The notes beneath the pieces are model-generated. The model did no database searches. It saw nothing but the letters and a program-made list of their open reading frames with translations, and had not been told where the DNA came from. Below are positions 30,672 to 40,534 of a stretch of DNA of 64,000 bases, one piece after another. Every line of letters begins with the position of its first letter. Within the stretch, counting starts at the first letter, position 1. This DNA comes from Phnomibacter ginsenosidimutans (GTDB lineage: Bacteria; Bacteroidota; Bacteroidia; Chitinophagales; Chitinophagaceae): positions 1,170,501 to 1,234,500 of the forward strand of contig NZ_CP046566.1 in the NCBI RefSeq assembly GCF_009740285.1, given 5' to 3'. Position numbers and translations under genes: made by a program.

Positions 30672-31793
30672 ATGAAAAAAATCTCCTGGATGCTTGGCCT
30701 CGTGTTGATGTTGGCCGCTTGCCAATCTGCTACTGAGCCTACTACAGAAACCACAACCAGCAAGGCTGTTAGCAGCATCAATTGGGGTACTGTAGATGGC
30801 AAAGAAGTAAAGCTGTATACGCTTACTAATAAAAATGGGGTAGAGGTGAAAATCACCAATTACGGCGGCATTGTTACATCGTGGATTACTGCCGATAAAA
30901 AGGGCAACAAAAGCAATGTGGTACTCGGTTTTGATAGCCTGAGTGGTTATCTGGCAAAGCCTCCTTACTTCGGTGCCATCATTGGCCGCTATGGCAATCG
31001 GATTGGCAATGCCACTTTCAAAATTGATACTGCCACTTATCAACTGGCTGCCAACGATGGCAAGCAACACCTGCATGGTGGCAACAAGGGATATGATAAA
31101 GTAGTGTGGGATGCACAGCCTTCGGATAGTACAGCATCACTAACGCTTACGTATTTGAGTAAAGATGGAGAAGAAGGATATCCCGGCAACTTGTCTATCA
31201 CCGTGGTGTACACCTTAACTGATGCCGACGAATTGCTGATGGAATACAGTGCAGAGACCGACAAAACAACGCCGGTGAATCTGACCAATCATAGTTACTT
31301 CAACCTTACCGGTGATGTAGCCAACACTATACTTAGCCATCAGTTGCAAGTGCATGCAGATAAGTACACACCTGTTGATGCAGGCCTTATTCCCACAGGC
31401 GAATTGAAGGCGGTGAAAGATGGTCCGTTTGATTTTTTACAACCCCACCAGATTGGTGAACGAATTGCACAAGTGCCCGGTGGCTATGATCACAACTTTG
31501 TGCTGAACCGCACCAGTGCAGACTTGGAACTGGTAGCTACTTTGAGCGACAGCATCAGCGGCCGCAAATTGGAAGTGTACACCACTGAACCCGGTTTGCA
31601 ATTTTACAGTGGTAATTTTTTGGATGGTAGTATTAAAACCAGCAGTGGACAGCCGATTCAACAGCATGCGGCACTTTGCCTGGAAACACAGCATTTCCCC
31701 GATTCACCCAACAAGCCTGAATTTCCTTCAACACTCTTGAAGCCGGGAGAAAAATACCACACAGTAACGAAGTATAAAATTACGCTGCAATAG
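30672..31793 (+). CDS. galM: Aldose 1-epimerase (mutarotase), lipoprotein
   Basis: A 373-residue GalM-family protein that interconverts alpha and beta anomers of released sugars. Lipobox WMLGLVLMLAACQ, Cys17, so periplasm-facing. Motifs: ITNYGGIVTSWITADKKG, FGAIIGRYGNRIGNATF, KQHLHGGNKGYDKVVWDA, catalytic-region NLTNHSYFNLTGD and TTEPGLQFYSGNFLDG with the catalytic Glu. In the arabinose operon it presumably serves L-arabinose (and possibly galactose) before uptake. The assignment as galM is by family; substrate specificity is not known. Confidence 0.9.
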   Translation: MKKISWMLGLVLMLAACQSATEPTTETTTSKAVSSINWGTVDGKEVKLYTLTNKNGVEVKITNYGGIVTSWITADKKGNKSNVVLGFDSLSGYLAKPPYFGAIIGRYGNRIGNATFKIDTATYQLAANDGKQHLHGGNKGYDKVVWDAQPSDSTASLTLTYLSKDGEEGYPGNLSITVVYTLTDADELLMEYSAETDKTTPVNLTNHSYFNLTGDVANTILSHQLQVHADKYTPVDAGLIPTGELKAVKDGPFDFLQPHQIGERIAQVPGGYDHNFVLNRTSADLELVATLSDSISGRKLEVYTTEPGLQFYSGNFLDGSIKTSSGQPIQQHAALCLETQHFPDSPNKPEFPSTLLKPGEKYHTVTKYKITLQ

Positions 31794-31815
31794 TAGTGCC
31801 GATAAAATGACCAAC

Positions 31816-33495
31816 ATGAATAGCGAAGTGTCGTATGTGATAGGCGTTGATTATGGTTCAGATTCTGTTCGAACCATCATCGTAAATGCAAAGACCGGTG
31901 AAGAACTGGCGGCCGATGTTTTTTATTATCCAAGATGGCAAAAGCAATTGTACTGCAACATGCAGGCAAATCAGTTTCGCCAGCATCCGTTGGATTATGT
32001 AGAAGGATTGGAAACGACCATTAAAAATTGCGTAGCAAAAGTTGGTGCATCAGTAGCGGCCAACATCAAAGCATTGTCGGTTGATACCACCGGTTCTACA
32101 CCAGTGGCTACCGATAAGCATGGTACACCACTGGCTATGTTGCCGGGTTTTGAAGAAAATCCCAATGCCATGTTTGTACTGTGGAAAGACCACACAGGTG
32201 TAGGTGAAGCTGCGGAAATAAATGCTCATACCGAAAAATTTGAAACCAATTACCTGCAGTTTGTGGGCGGTATTTATTCCAGCGAATGGTTTTGGGCCAA
32301 GCTCTTACATGTACTTCGTGCCGATGAAGCCGTTCGCAACAACATTTATTCATTTGTAGAGCATTGCGATTGGATTCCTTTCTTGCTTACAGGTGGCAAT
32401 GACGTGCATCAAATGAAACGCAGCGTGTGTGCTGCAGGCCATAAAATTTTGTGGGCGAAAGAATGGGATGGTTTACCCCCCAATGAATTCTTTGCAACAC
32501 TCGATCCGGTATTGGACGGTATCACTACAAGGTTGTTCAAAGACACATACGCCTCCAACGAAGCAGCAGGCATCATTAGTAAAGAATGGGCACAACGATT
32601 GGGCTTACCCGAAACAGTGGTAATAGGTGTAGGCGCTTACGATGCTCACATGGGTGCTGTTGGCGGACAAATAGAACCGTATCACCTGAGCAAAGTAATG
32701 GGCACATCTACCTGCGATATGATGGTAGCGCCAGCCAATGAGGTAGCCGGTAAATTGGTGAAAGGCATTTGCGGGCAAGTGCCCGGTTCTGTTATACCCG
32801 GTATGATTGGTTTGGAAGCAGGTCAGTCTGCATTTGGCGATGCGTATGCATGGTTCAAAAGATTGATTAGCTGGCCGCTGCAAACATTGGTGGCCAATTC
32901 GAATTTGCTGGATGAAGCTACCAAACAGCAACTCATTCAGGAAACGGAAAATGCCATTATACCTGCGCTGAGCAAAGCCGCTGAAAAAATAGAAGTGACT
33001 GTGCACAGTGAGTTGGCAGTAGACTGGTTCAACGGCCGCAGAACGCCCGATGCCAACCAGTTGCTCACTGCTTCTATAACGGGTCTGGATTTAGGTAGCG
33101 ATGCGGTGCACCTGTTTCGGGCAGTAGTGGAGTCTACCTGCTTTGGTGCCAAAGCTATTGTAGAACGTTTTCAGGAGCAAGGTATTCCCGTAAAAGGATT
33201 GATTGGTTTAGGTGGTGTGGCTCGTAAATCGCCTTTCGTGATGCAAATGATGGCCGATGTAATGAACATGCCCATTCGTATTCACCGCTCCGAGCAAACC
33301 TGTGCATTGGGTGCTGCCATGTTTGCCGCAACGGCCGCTGGTATTTACAACAAAGTAGAAGATGCCATGCAGGCCATGGGACAAGGTTTTGATACGGTGT
33401 ACGAACCTGATGCAGCAAAAGTGGCACTGTATCAGCAACGCTACGAACAGTATAAAAAAGTAGGTGCGTTTATGGAGGCGCAGATTATACATTAA
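31816..33495 (+). CDS. araB: L-ribulokinase, FGGY family
   Basis: About 559 residues, cytoplasmic. It phosphorylates L-ribulose to L-ribulose-5-phosphate. The frame opens at 31807, but MNSEVSYVIGVDYGSDSVRT from 31816 places the phosphate-1 loop at the usual distance from the N-terminus. AraB features: LSVDTTGSTPVATDKHGTPL, MFVLWKDHT, YSSEWFWAKLLHVLR, GTSTCDMMVAP, GQSAFGDAYAWFKRL and the ATP-site stretch GLIGLGGVARKSPFVMQMMA. Neighbouring araD and araA genes confirm the pathway. Confidence 0.95.
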   Translation: MNSEVSYVIGVDYGSDSVRTIIVNAKTGEELAADVFYYPRWQKQLYCNMQANQFRQHPLDYVEGLETTIKNCVAKVGASVAANIKALSVDTTGSTPVATDKHGTPLAMLPGFEENPNAMFVLWKDHTGVGEAAEINAHTEKFETNYLQFVGGIYSSEWFWAKLLHVLRADEAVRNNIYSFVEHCDWIPFLLTGGNDVHQMKRSVCAAGHKILWAKEWDGLPPNEFFATLDPVLDGITTRLFKDTYASNEAAGIISKEWAQRLGLPETVVIGVGAYDAHMGAVGGQIEPYHLSKVMGTSTCDMMVAPANEVAGKLVKGICGQVPGSVIPGMIGLEAGQSAFGDAYAWFKRLISWPLQTLVANSNLLDEATKQQLIQETENAIIPALSKAAEKIEVTVHSELAVDWFNGRRTPDANQLLTASITGLDLGSDAVHLFRAVVESTCFGAKAIVERFQEQGIPVKGLIGLGGVARKSPFVMQMMADVMNMPIRIHRSEQTCALGAAMFAATAAGIYNKVEDAMQAMGQGFDTVYEPDAAKVALYQQRYEQYKKVGAFMEAQIIH

Positions 33496-33534
33496 TTAAT
33501 TCAACATCCTGCACTTGACACAACAGTGAGTGGA

Positions 33535-33562
33535 CTCGGTGCCTTCTTTGTGTCTTCGTGGT
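33535..33562. repeat. Short intergenic repeat, single arm
   Basis: CTTTGTGTCTTCGTGGT and flanks just before araD are the reverse complement of the left arm of the element at 40427-40518, matching at roughly 22 of 28 positions. It looks like a solo half of that element. Confidence 0.6.
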
Positions 33563-33576
33563 AAATGATTTTTTCA

Positions 33577-34275
33577 ATGAGTAAGTATCAACACATACAA
33601 CAAGAGGCTTATGAAGCCAACATGCAGTTGCCCAAGCTGGGTCTGGTGCTGTTTACTTTTGGAAATGTGAGTGCTGCCGATCGCAGCCTTGGTGTGTTCG
33701 CCATAAAACCCAGTGGTGTAGCCTATGAAGATTTGACACCCGGCAAAATGGTGATCGTCGATTTTGAAGGTAAAACGGTGGAAGGCGATTTGCGTCCTTC
33801 TTCTGATACATTGACCCATGCTGTGTTGTACAAGCATTGGGAAAAAATTGGCGGCATTGTGCATACACATTCTACCTATGCTACATCGTGGGCACAGTCG
33901 CAGCGGGATATACCCATTTTTGGTACCACGCATGCCGATTACAACACCGTCGATATCCCTTGTGCACCACCCATGAGTGATGAAATGATACAAGGCAATT
34001 ATGAACACGAAACCGGTTTTCAAATCATGAATTGCTTTGCAGCCAAAGGCCTTAGCTACGAAGAGGTAGAAATGGTATTGGTGGGTAATCATGCACCATT
34101 TACCTGGGGCAAAAATGCTGCGAAAGCCGTGCACAATAGTGCCGTGCTGGAGCAGGTGGCACAAATGGCATTGCTCACCGAACAAATCAATCCGAAAGCG
34201 CCGCGGTTAAAAGATGCGTTGATTAGGAAACACTATGAACGCAAGCACGGACCAGATAGTTACTACGGTCAGTAA
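33577..34275 (+). CDS. araD: L-ribulose-5-phosphate 4-epimerase
   Basis: A 232-residue class II aldolase-family epimerase giving D-xylulose-5-phosphate, the last step of arabinose catabolism. ATG at 33577 is preferred over 33565 because MSKYQHIQQEAYEANMQLP matches the family start. Motifs: FTFGNVSAADR, FAIKPSGVAYEDL, SSDTLTHAVLYKHW, zinc ligands in GGIVHTHSTYATSWAQ and the later His in VLVGNHAPFTWG, and a C-terminal KHGPDSYYGQ as in other AraD proteins. It lies between araB and the GH127 gene. Confidence 0.96.
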   Translation: MSKYQHIQQEAYEANMQLPKLGLVLFTFGNVSAADRSLGVFAIKPSGVAYEDLTPGKMVIVDFEGKTVEGDLRPSSDTLTHAVLYKHWEKIGGIVHTHSTYATSWAQSQRDIPIFGTTHADYNTVDIPCAPPMSDEMIQGNYEHETGFQIMNCFAAKGLSYEEVEMVLVGNHAPFTWGKNAAKAVHNSAVLEQVAQMALLTEQINPKAPRLKDALIRKHYERKHGPDSYYGQ

Positions 34276-34301
34276 TCAATAGCATTAGTAAAACGGAATG
34301 T

Positions 34302-36355
34302 ATGCGTGTTAAACAGATTCAGCGTCGTTGTCAGCTCAGCTTCTTATGTGTAGCCATGAGTGTGACGACTTTTGCGCAGCAGCGGGATTATCCCTATACT
34401 GCTGTTCCGTTTACACAAATACAGCTGAGTGATCAGTTTTGGTTGCCCCGCATCAAAGTCAATCATACCGTTACCATTCCGGCTTCTTTTGAACGATGTG
34501 AAAGCACGGGCCGTGTTCGCAACTTCGAAATGGCCGCGGCACAATCGGGTAAGTTTTGCACTACGTTTCCGTTTGATGATACAGACATTTACAAAACCAT
34601 TGAAGGCGCTTCTTTTTCGCTGAGTTTGTTTCCGGATAAACAACTGGAAGCCTACATTGATACGCTGATTGACAAAGTGAGTAAGGCGCAGGAAGCGGAT
34701 GGATATTTGTACACGGCCCGCACCATCAATCCGGCACAACCGCATGCCTGGGCTGGCCCCAACCGTTGGGAAAAAGAAAGAGAGCTCAGCCATGAGTTGT
34801 ACAACAGTGGTCATTTGTATGAAGCTGCCGCAGCGCATTTTGCAGCAACAGGCAAAAAAAATCTGCTCAACATTGCATTAAAAAATGCGGATCTCGTTTG
34901 TCAGGTTTTTGGTAAGGACAAACTGCATGTTGCCCCCGGCCATCAGGTAGTGGAAATGGGATTGGTGAAACTCTATCGCATTACGGGCAATAAAGCCTAT
35001 TTAGAAACAGCCCGTTTTTTTATTGAAGAAAGAGGCCACTACAAAGGCTATGATGCAAAGAGCAACGACCCTTGGCGCAATGGTGCGTACTGGCAAGATC
35101 ATTTGCCTGTAACACAGCAGCGTGAAGCCATTGGCCATGCCGTACGAGCTGGTTATTTATACGCCGCTGTAGCCGATGTTGCTGCACTCACCGGCGATAG
35201 TTTGTTGCTACATGCAGTCGACAGCATCTGGCAAAATTTGGTGAGTAAGAAATTGTATGTGCAAGGTGGTGCAGGAGCAGTGTCGAGTGGCGAACGCTAC
35301 GGCAACAATTATGAACTGCCCAATGGCACGGCTTACAACGAAACCTGTGCAGCCATTGCCAATGTATATTGGAACCAACGCATGTTTCAATTGCATGGTG
35401 ATGCTAAGTACATGGATGTGCTGGAAAAAATTCTGTACAACGGTTTGATTTCTGGTGTTGGACTTGATGGCAAATCTTTTTCTACACCAATGCCATGCAG
35501 GTGACCAACAGCTTTAATCACCCAGCACTGGAAAGAGAACGTGCCGGTTGGTTCGAATGCAGTTGCTGCCCTACCAACATGACCCGTTTGCTGCCTTCAG
35601 TGCCGGGATATATGTATGCACAACGTGGCTGTGATGTGTATGTCAATTTGTTCATCAACAGCATGGCTTCACTCAGCATCAATACAAAGCAGGTGAGCAT
35701 TGAGCAAAAAAACAATTACCCCTGGGATGGCGATTTGCAATTTGTGATTACACCTGCTAAAGGGGAACTCAATTTTGCGTTGAAAGTGCGCATCCCCGGC
35801 TGGGCACAGCAAGTAGCCATTCCATCCGATTTGTATCGTTTTGTGCCAGCCAATACTGCGCCGGTGCAGCTTTTTGTGAATGGTACTGCGGTGCCACTTA
35901 GCATGGAAAAAGGATATGCAGTATTACAACGCAACTGGAAAAAAGGTGATGTAGTTACTTTGAAATTACCCATGGATGTACAGCGGGTAGCCGCTAACAG
36001 TAAGCTGACAGAAAATGCGGGCAAGGTAGCCTTGCAACGTGGGCCTTTGATGTACTGTGCCGAATGGGCAGATAACAATGGTCGTGCTGCCAATTTGATA
36101 TTGCCGGCACAAGCATCGTTTACCAGTAGCTGGGCACCAGCCATGCTCAATGGTGTAATGCTGTTGAAAAGTTCAGCGAATGCCTTACAGATACACGGCA
36201 GCAATGTGCAGACCGTTACACAGCCTTTTGTAGCCATTCCTTACTATGCGTGGGCCAACAGGGGCAAAGGCGAAATGATGTTGTGGCTGCCCGAGCAAAT
36301 TGCCGATGTACAAATTATTACGCAACAAACTTTGGCGAACAGCCAACCAAAATAA
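34302..36355 (+). CDS. GH127 (DUF1680) beta-L-arabinofuranosidase, frameshifted
   Basis: About 684 residues after correction, secreted (LSFLCVAMSVTTFAQQ). Removes terminal beta-L-arabinofuranose. The first part (34302-35504) runs to KILYNGLISGVGLDGKSF and then breaks; the second part is in the next frame from 35495 (MQVTNSFNHPALERERAGW). Adding one T to the T5 run at 35477-35481 restores the family sequence KSFFYTNAMQVTN. The zinc/nucleophile set of GH127 is intact: Glu and Cys in NETCAAIAN (35340-35348) and the paired Cys in FECSCCPTNMTRLL (35564-35569). It is inserted between araD and araA in the arabinose operon. Related families GH142/GH146 also share DUF1680, so GH146-type arabinan activity is an alternative. 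Confidence 0.9.
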
Positions 36356-36382
36356 GTCGTTCACTTTTTTATTCCTTCAACT

Positions 36383-37870
36383 ATGACAGATTTAAAACAA
36401 TTAGAAGTTTGGTTCGTAACAGGAAGCCAGGATTTATATGGCGAGCAAACCCTGCGTCAGGTAGCTGCCCACTCGCAGGAGATTGCCGCTTCGCTGCATG
36501 CCGCAGATATACCTGTGAGTGTGGTGTTTAAACCAACTGTAAAATCACCAGAAGAGATTTATGCCATTTGCGCCGAAGCGAATGCTTCGTCGAAGTGTAT
36601 CGGTCTCATTGCGTGGATGCATACTTTTTCGCCGGCCAAAATGTGGATTCGCGGCCTCAAGATTTTGCACAAGCCACTCTTGCATTTGCATACCCAATTC
36701 AACCGCGATATTCCGTGGGGTGAAATTGATATGGACTTTATGAACCTGAACCAGAGTGCACACGGCGACCGTGAATTTGGTTTTATCATGAGCCGTATGC
36801 GCCTGAATCGTAAAGTAGTGGTAGGCCATTGGCAAGACCCGGTGGTGATTGCTAAAATCAATGCGTGGGCCAGAGCTGCTGCGGGTTGGAACGATTGGCA
36901 GGGTGCCCGTTTTGTTCGCTTTGGCGACAACATGCGGTATGTGGCCGTAACAGATGGCGACAAAGTGGAAGCAGAAATGCAGTTTGGTTTTAGTGTAAAT
37001 ACTCACGGCATTGGCGACCTCGTAAAAGTGATTGATGCAGTAAGCGATGCTGATGTAGATACACTGGTGCAGGAATATTTTGATACCTACACCGTAATGG
37101 CCAGCCTCAAAAAAGAAGGGTCGCAATATGCATCGTTGCGGGATGCCGCCCGAATTGAATTGGGTCTCGAATACTTTTTGAAAGATGGTAATTACAAAGG
37201 CTATAGTGATACGTTTGAAGATTTGCATGGCATGAAACAATTGCCAGGTATAGCTTCACAACGCATGATGGGAAAGGGGTACGGCTTTGCCGGCGAAGGC
37301 GATTGGAAAACCGCAGCTCTTGTACGGGCCATGAAAGTGATGGGCCAGGGCATGCCCGGTGGCAATAGTTTTATGGAAGATTATACCTATCATTTTGACC
37401 CGGCCAATCCGTTGGTACTGGGCTCACATATGCTGGAAATTTGTGAGAGCATTGCCAGCCATACACCCAATGTAGAAATTCATCCGTTGGGTATTGGAGG
37501 AAAAGAAGATCCTGTTCGCCTGGTATTTAATAGTGCAGCTGGCCCGGCTATCAATGCATCGGTTGTAGACATGGGCAATCGTTTCCGTTTGTTGGTAAAT
37601 GAAGTGGAAGCCATTGTCCCGATTGCAGAACTGCCTAAGTTGCCTGTGGCCCGTGTGTTGTGGAAGCCTTATCCCAACATGCACGATGGCTGTGCTGCCT
37701 GGATATTGGCAGGCGGTGCACACCACACCTGCTACAGCCAAAACCTCACGGCCGAGCACATGGAAGACTTTGCAGACATTGCCGGCATTGAGTATGTACG
37801 CATTGGTAAAAACACCGATCTCTATCAATTGAAAAACGAACTGCGCTGGAGCGAAGTGTATTACAAATAA
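36383..37870 (+). CDS. araA: L-arabinose isomerase
   Basis: A 495-residue cytoplasmic isomerase converting L-arabinose to L-ribulose. Very close to the AraA family from the start: [74 protein letters not shown]. The manganese ligands are visible as Glu in [15 protein letters not shown], Glu in [12 protein letters not shown], His in [12 protein letters not shown] and His in [12 protein letters not shown]. Length is normal. It is followed 82 bases later by the symporter gene. Confidence 0.97.
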   Translation: MTDLKQLEVWFVTGSQDLYGEQTLRQVAAHSQEIAASLHAADIPVSVVFKPTVKSPEEIYAICAEANASSKCIGLIAWMHTFSPAKMWIRGLKILHKPLLHLHTQFNRDIPWGEIDMDFMNLNQSAHGDREFGFIMSRMRLNRKVVVGHWQDPVVIAKINAWARAAAGWNDWQGARFVRFGDNMRYVAVTDGDKVEAEMQFGFSVNTHGIGDLVKVIDAVSDADVDTLVQEYFDTYTVMASLKKEGSQYASLRDAARIELGLEYFLKDGNYKGYSDTFEDLHGMKQLPGIASQRMMGKGYGFAGEGDWKTAALVRAMKVMGQGMPGGNSFMEDYTYHFDPANPLVLGSHMLEICESIASHTPNVEIHPLGIGGKEDPVRLVFNSAAGPAINASVVDMGNRFRLLVNEVEAIVPIAELPKLPVARVLWKPYPNMHDGCAAWILAGGAHHTCYSQNLTAEHMEDFADIAGIEYVRIGKNTDLYQLKNELRWSEVYYK

Positions 37871-37952
37871 CCCCTTTAAAAGAACCATCTGTGCAAGGTA
37901 TTTTCCCTAACATTGGTGGTTCACTTTTTTCTCACTTTCCTTTACAACGATT

Positions 37953-39671
37953 ATGAATAACAAATTAGTGATGACTGACTTCATAGTGTTCGGCATCTAC
38001 TTCGTGTTGCTGGCTGCCTATGGATACATGATTTATCGCAAGAAGAAAAAACAAGAAACTTCTGCTACGCATGATTTCTTTCTGGCAGAAGGTTCGCTTA
38101 CCTGGTGGGCCATTGGAGCTTCACTCATTGCCTCCAATATTTCTGCGGAGCAATTTATTGGCATGAGTGGTGATGGCTTTTTTGTAGGTACAGCGGTGGC
38201 TGCTTACGAATGGATAGCCGCTATTGCCCTTATCATCATTGCGGTTTGGTTTATGCCGGTGTATCTCAAAAACAAGATTTACACCATGCCGCAGTTTTTG
38301 AAAACACGGTACAATGAATCTGTGGCGCTGATTATGGCGGTGTTTTGGTTGTTCTTGTATGTGTTTGTCAATCTTACATCCATCTTGTATCTCGGTGCAG
38401 TGGCCATCAATGGATTGGCGGGTGGTGAGTACTTGCATTTCATCATGATAGCACTGGCTGTAATGGGCCTCATCATTACGCTTGGTGGCATGAAGGTGAT
38501 TGGCTTTACCGATGTGTTGCAGGTTGGTGTTCTTATTCTGGGTGGTTTGGCTACTACATATCTGGCACTTACCAAAGTGAGTGAATCATTTGGTTTGGGT
38601 CATGATGCCATTGCCGGTTTGAAAATGTTGTTCAAAGATTCACCCGATCACTTCAAGATGATTTTGTCGAAGCCAGATTCCGGCACCGTATCTGCGGCAC
38701 TTGCCGGCGATGCTGCTTCACAAAACTATATCAACAAATACCTGCTGCTGCCTGGCATCACCATGTACTTTGCCGGACAGTGGATTGTAAACCTCAATTA
38801 CTGGGGTTGTAACCAGTACATTACCCAACGTGCTTTGGGGGCAGATTTAAAAACTGCCCGTACGGGTATTTTGTTTGCCGCCTTCCTCAAACTGATGATG
38901 CCCATCATCGTGATGTTGCCCGGTATTGCAGCGTATGTGTTGCATCGCAATGGCGGCCTCGAAGGTTTTAATGGTGTAAAAGACACAGCCTATTCTTCTG
39001 TGCTGGCCTTTTTGCCCGAAGGCCTGAAAGGCTTGTCTGTAGCGGCTTTAACCGCAGCCATCGTTGCCTCATTGGCGGGTAAGCTCAACAGTATTTCTAC
39101 CATCTTTACATTAGATGTGTACAAGAAATACCTGAACAAAGAAGCGGATGAAAACAAACAGGTTTGGGTTGGCCGATTAACGGTGCTGGTAGCTATGATA
39201 TTGGCCATTGCCTTTACCTGGAAAGACCTGTTGGGCATTGGTGGCGAAGGTGGTTTTACTTTCATTCAGAAATATACCGGCTTCATTAGTCCGGGTGTAT
39301 TTGCCATGTTTATTTTGGGTATGTTCTGGAAGCGTACTACGGGTACTGCAGCCGTGGCCGGTTTGCTTACCGGTTTCTTGCTGGCAATATTCTTCAACAG
39401 CTATGCCATCAATATTTTTGGTACAGAAACCTTGCTGTACACCGCTTTCCCGAATGGTAAAGGGGCTTATGAAATTCCGTTCCAAATCAACATGGGCTGG
39501 TCGTTTTTCTTTACCATGCTGGTGATGATTGTACTGAGCCTGGTAGGCAAAGGCGGCGAACAAAAAGCCTTTGTACTGGATAAAGCCATGTTCAAAGTAC
39601 AGCCCATTCACACAGTCATGATTGTAGCCATTTTGCTCATCATTACTGCCTTGTATGCTTATCTCTGGTAA
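37953..39671 (+). CDS. Sodium/sugar symporter (SSS family), probable arabinose importer
   Basis: A 572-residue inner-membrane protein of the sodium:solute symporter family with about 14 predicted transmembrane segments. Family motifs: FFLAEGSLTWWAIGASLIAS, NISAEQFIGMSGDGF, YTMPQFLKTRYN, GCNQYITQRALGA, and ALTAAIVASLAGKLNSISTI before the intracellular loop FTLDVYKKYLNK. Being the last gene of the arabinose operon, it probably brings free L-arabinose (or galactose) into the cytoplasm. A terminator follows. The substrate is inferred from context. Confidence 0.93.
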   Translation: MNNKLVMTDFIVFGIYFVLLAAYGYMIYRKKKKQETSATHDFFLAEGSLTWWAIGASLIASNISAEQFIGMSGDGFFVGTAVAAYEWIAAIALIIIAVWFMPVYLKNKIYTMPQFLKTRYNESVALIMAVFWLFLYVFVNLTSILYLGAVAINGLAGGEYLHFIMIALAVMGLIITLGGMKVIGFTDVLQVGVLILGGLATTYLALTKVSESFGLGHDAIAGLKMLFKDSPDHFKMILSKPDSGTVSAALAGDAASQNYINKYLLLPGITMYFAGQWIVNLNYWGCNQYITQRALGADLKTARTGILFAAFLKLMMPIIVMLPGIAAYVLHRNGGLEGFNGVKDTAYSSVLAFLPEGLKGLSVAALTAAIVASLAGKLNSISTIFTLDVYKKYLNKEADENKQVWVGRLTVLVAMILAIAFTWKDLLGIGGEGGFTFIQKYTGFISPGVFAMFILGMFWKRTTGTAAVAGLLTGFLLAIFFNSYAINIFGTETLLYTAFPNGKGAYEIPFQINMGWSFFFTMLVMIVLSLVGKGGEQKAFVLDKAMFKVQPIHTVMIVAILLIITALYAYLW

Positions 39672-39693
39672 TTACGTAGATTGAATACATGCA

Positions 39694-39734
39694 ACAACGC
39701 CTGCTGTCTTCTGATGGCAGGCGTTGTGGTTTTG
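39694..39734 (+). terminator. Terminator of the arabinose operon
   Basis: ACAACGCCTGC (39694-39704) pairs perfectly with GCAGGCGTTGT (39717-39727), 11 bp, 12-base loop, followed by GGTTTTG. The T run is short. The predicted -33 element of the next promoter lies in this tail. Confidence 0.75.
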
Positions 39735-39761
39735 TAGAGCGGTTGCATCTTGTTTTCTTTG
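39731..39761 (+). promoter_or_regulatory. Predicted promoter of the HAD gene
   Basis: TTTG at 39731-39734 and TTTCTTTG at 39754-39761 are 19 bases apart and fit the Bacteroidota consensus with one mismatch in the -7 box. The ATG is at 39769, so the message would be leaderless or nearly so. Confidence 0.4.
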
Positions 39762-39768
39762 CGCCACT

Positions 39769-40419
39769 ATGAACGCCAGCAATACCAAAGCTTACCTGTT
39801 CGATTTGAACGGTACCATGATTGATGACATGCATTATCATATACAAGCATGGCATGAAATACTTTGCTCGCATGGCGCAGCGCTGAGCCTTGCAGAGGTA
39901 AAACTGCAGTGTTATGGCAAGAATGATGAATTGCTTGAACGTATTTTCCCCGGTCGTTTTTCTGCTGCAGAAAAAACAGCCATGAGCTATGCCAAAGAAG
40001 AAGCGTATCAGGCCGCATTTAAACCGCAGCTGAAGTTGCTCGATGGTTTGGGCGATTATCTGGAGGCCGCTAAAATGCAAGGAATCCGCATGGCCATTGG
40101 TTCTGCTGCTATCATGTTCAATATCGATTTTGTGTTGGACAATTTGCACATCCGTCACTATTTCGATGTATTGGTAAGTGCCGATGATGTGCAGCAAAGC
40201 AAGCCCGACCCGGAAACCTATCTCAAGTGTGCAGCGGCATTGCAGGTGGCGCCACAGCATTGTGTGGTGTACGAAGATTCACCCAAAGGAGTGGAGAGCG
40301 CTGAAAGGGCCGGTATGTCATCTGTGGTGTTGCTTACCCTGCATGAAGTGCATGAGTTTGTACAGTTTGAAAAAGTACTGTGCCATGTGCCAGATTACAA
40401 AGGACTGGCATTGCAGTAA
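39769..40419 (+). CDS. HAD-family protein, beta-phosphoglucomutase-like, with Asn in motif I
   Basis: A 216-residue cytoplasmic HAD protein with a helical cap (subclass IA). ATG at 39769 puts motif I at the N-terminus. Motif I reads YLFDLNGTMIDD, so the nucleophile Asp12 is present but the usual acid/base Asp two residues later is Asn14. Motif II region is AIGSAAIMFNIDFVL, motif III Lys in SKPDPETYLKCAAAL and motif IV VYEDSPKGVESAERAGM. I recall other Bacteroidota proteins with this DLNGT variant, so it may be a conserved subgroup rather than a dead copy. Substrate unknown; a sugar phosphate is plausible from the surroundings. It stands alone behind its own predicted promoter. Confidence 0.85.
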   Translation: MNASNTKAYLFDLNGTMIDDMHYHIQAWHEILCSHGAALSLAEVKLQCYGKNDELLERIFPGRFSAAEKTAMSYAKEEAYQAAFKPQLKLLDGLGDYLEAAKMQGIRMAIGSAAIMFNIDFVLDNLHIRHYFDVLVSADDVQQSKPDPETYLKCAAALQVAPQHCVVYEDSPKGVESAERAGMSSVVLLTLHEVHEFVQFEKVLCHVPDYKGLALQ

Positions 40420-40426
40420 ATACTTG

Positions 40427-40518
40427 ACCACGAAGACTCGAAGAAGGCGCAAAGGGCACAAAGTATTTTCGAGTTAATTGACATTGTGTTCATCGTGCAA
40501 TCCTTGTGTCTTGGTGGT
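40427..40518. repeat. Palindromic intergenic element (MITE/REP-like), 92 bp
   Basis: Left end ACCACGAAGACTCGAAG and right end CTTGTGTCTTGGTGGT are inverted copies (about 13 of 16 matching), enclosing a spacer between two convergent genes. A related single arm lies at 33535. Similar 'accacgaagacacgaag' repeats are scattered in many Bacteroidota genomes as I recall; not verified here. It could also act as a two-way terminator. Confidence 0.6.
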
Positions 40519-40534
40519 TTAATGCCTGGAAGCG

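Noticed and set aside
32466-32485. Another TTTACCCCCC sequence resembling the C-run motif
   Set aside because: It lies inside the araB coding sequence, lacks the second C-run and the T run, and is read as chance.
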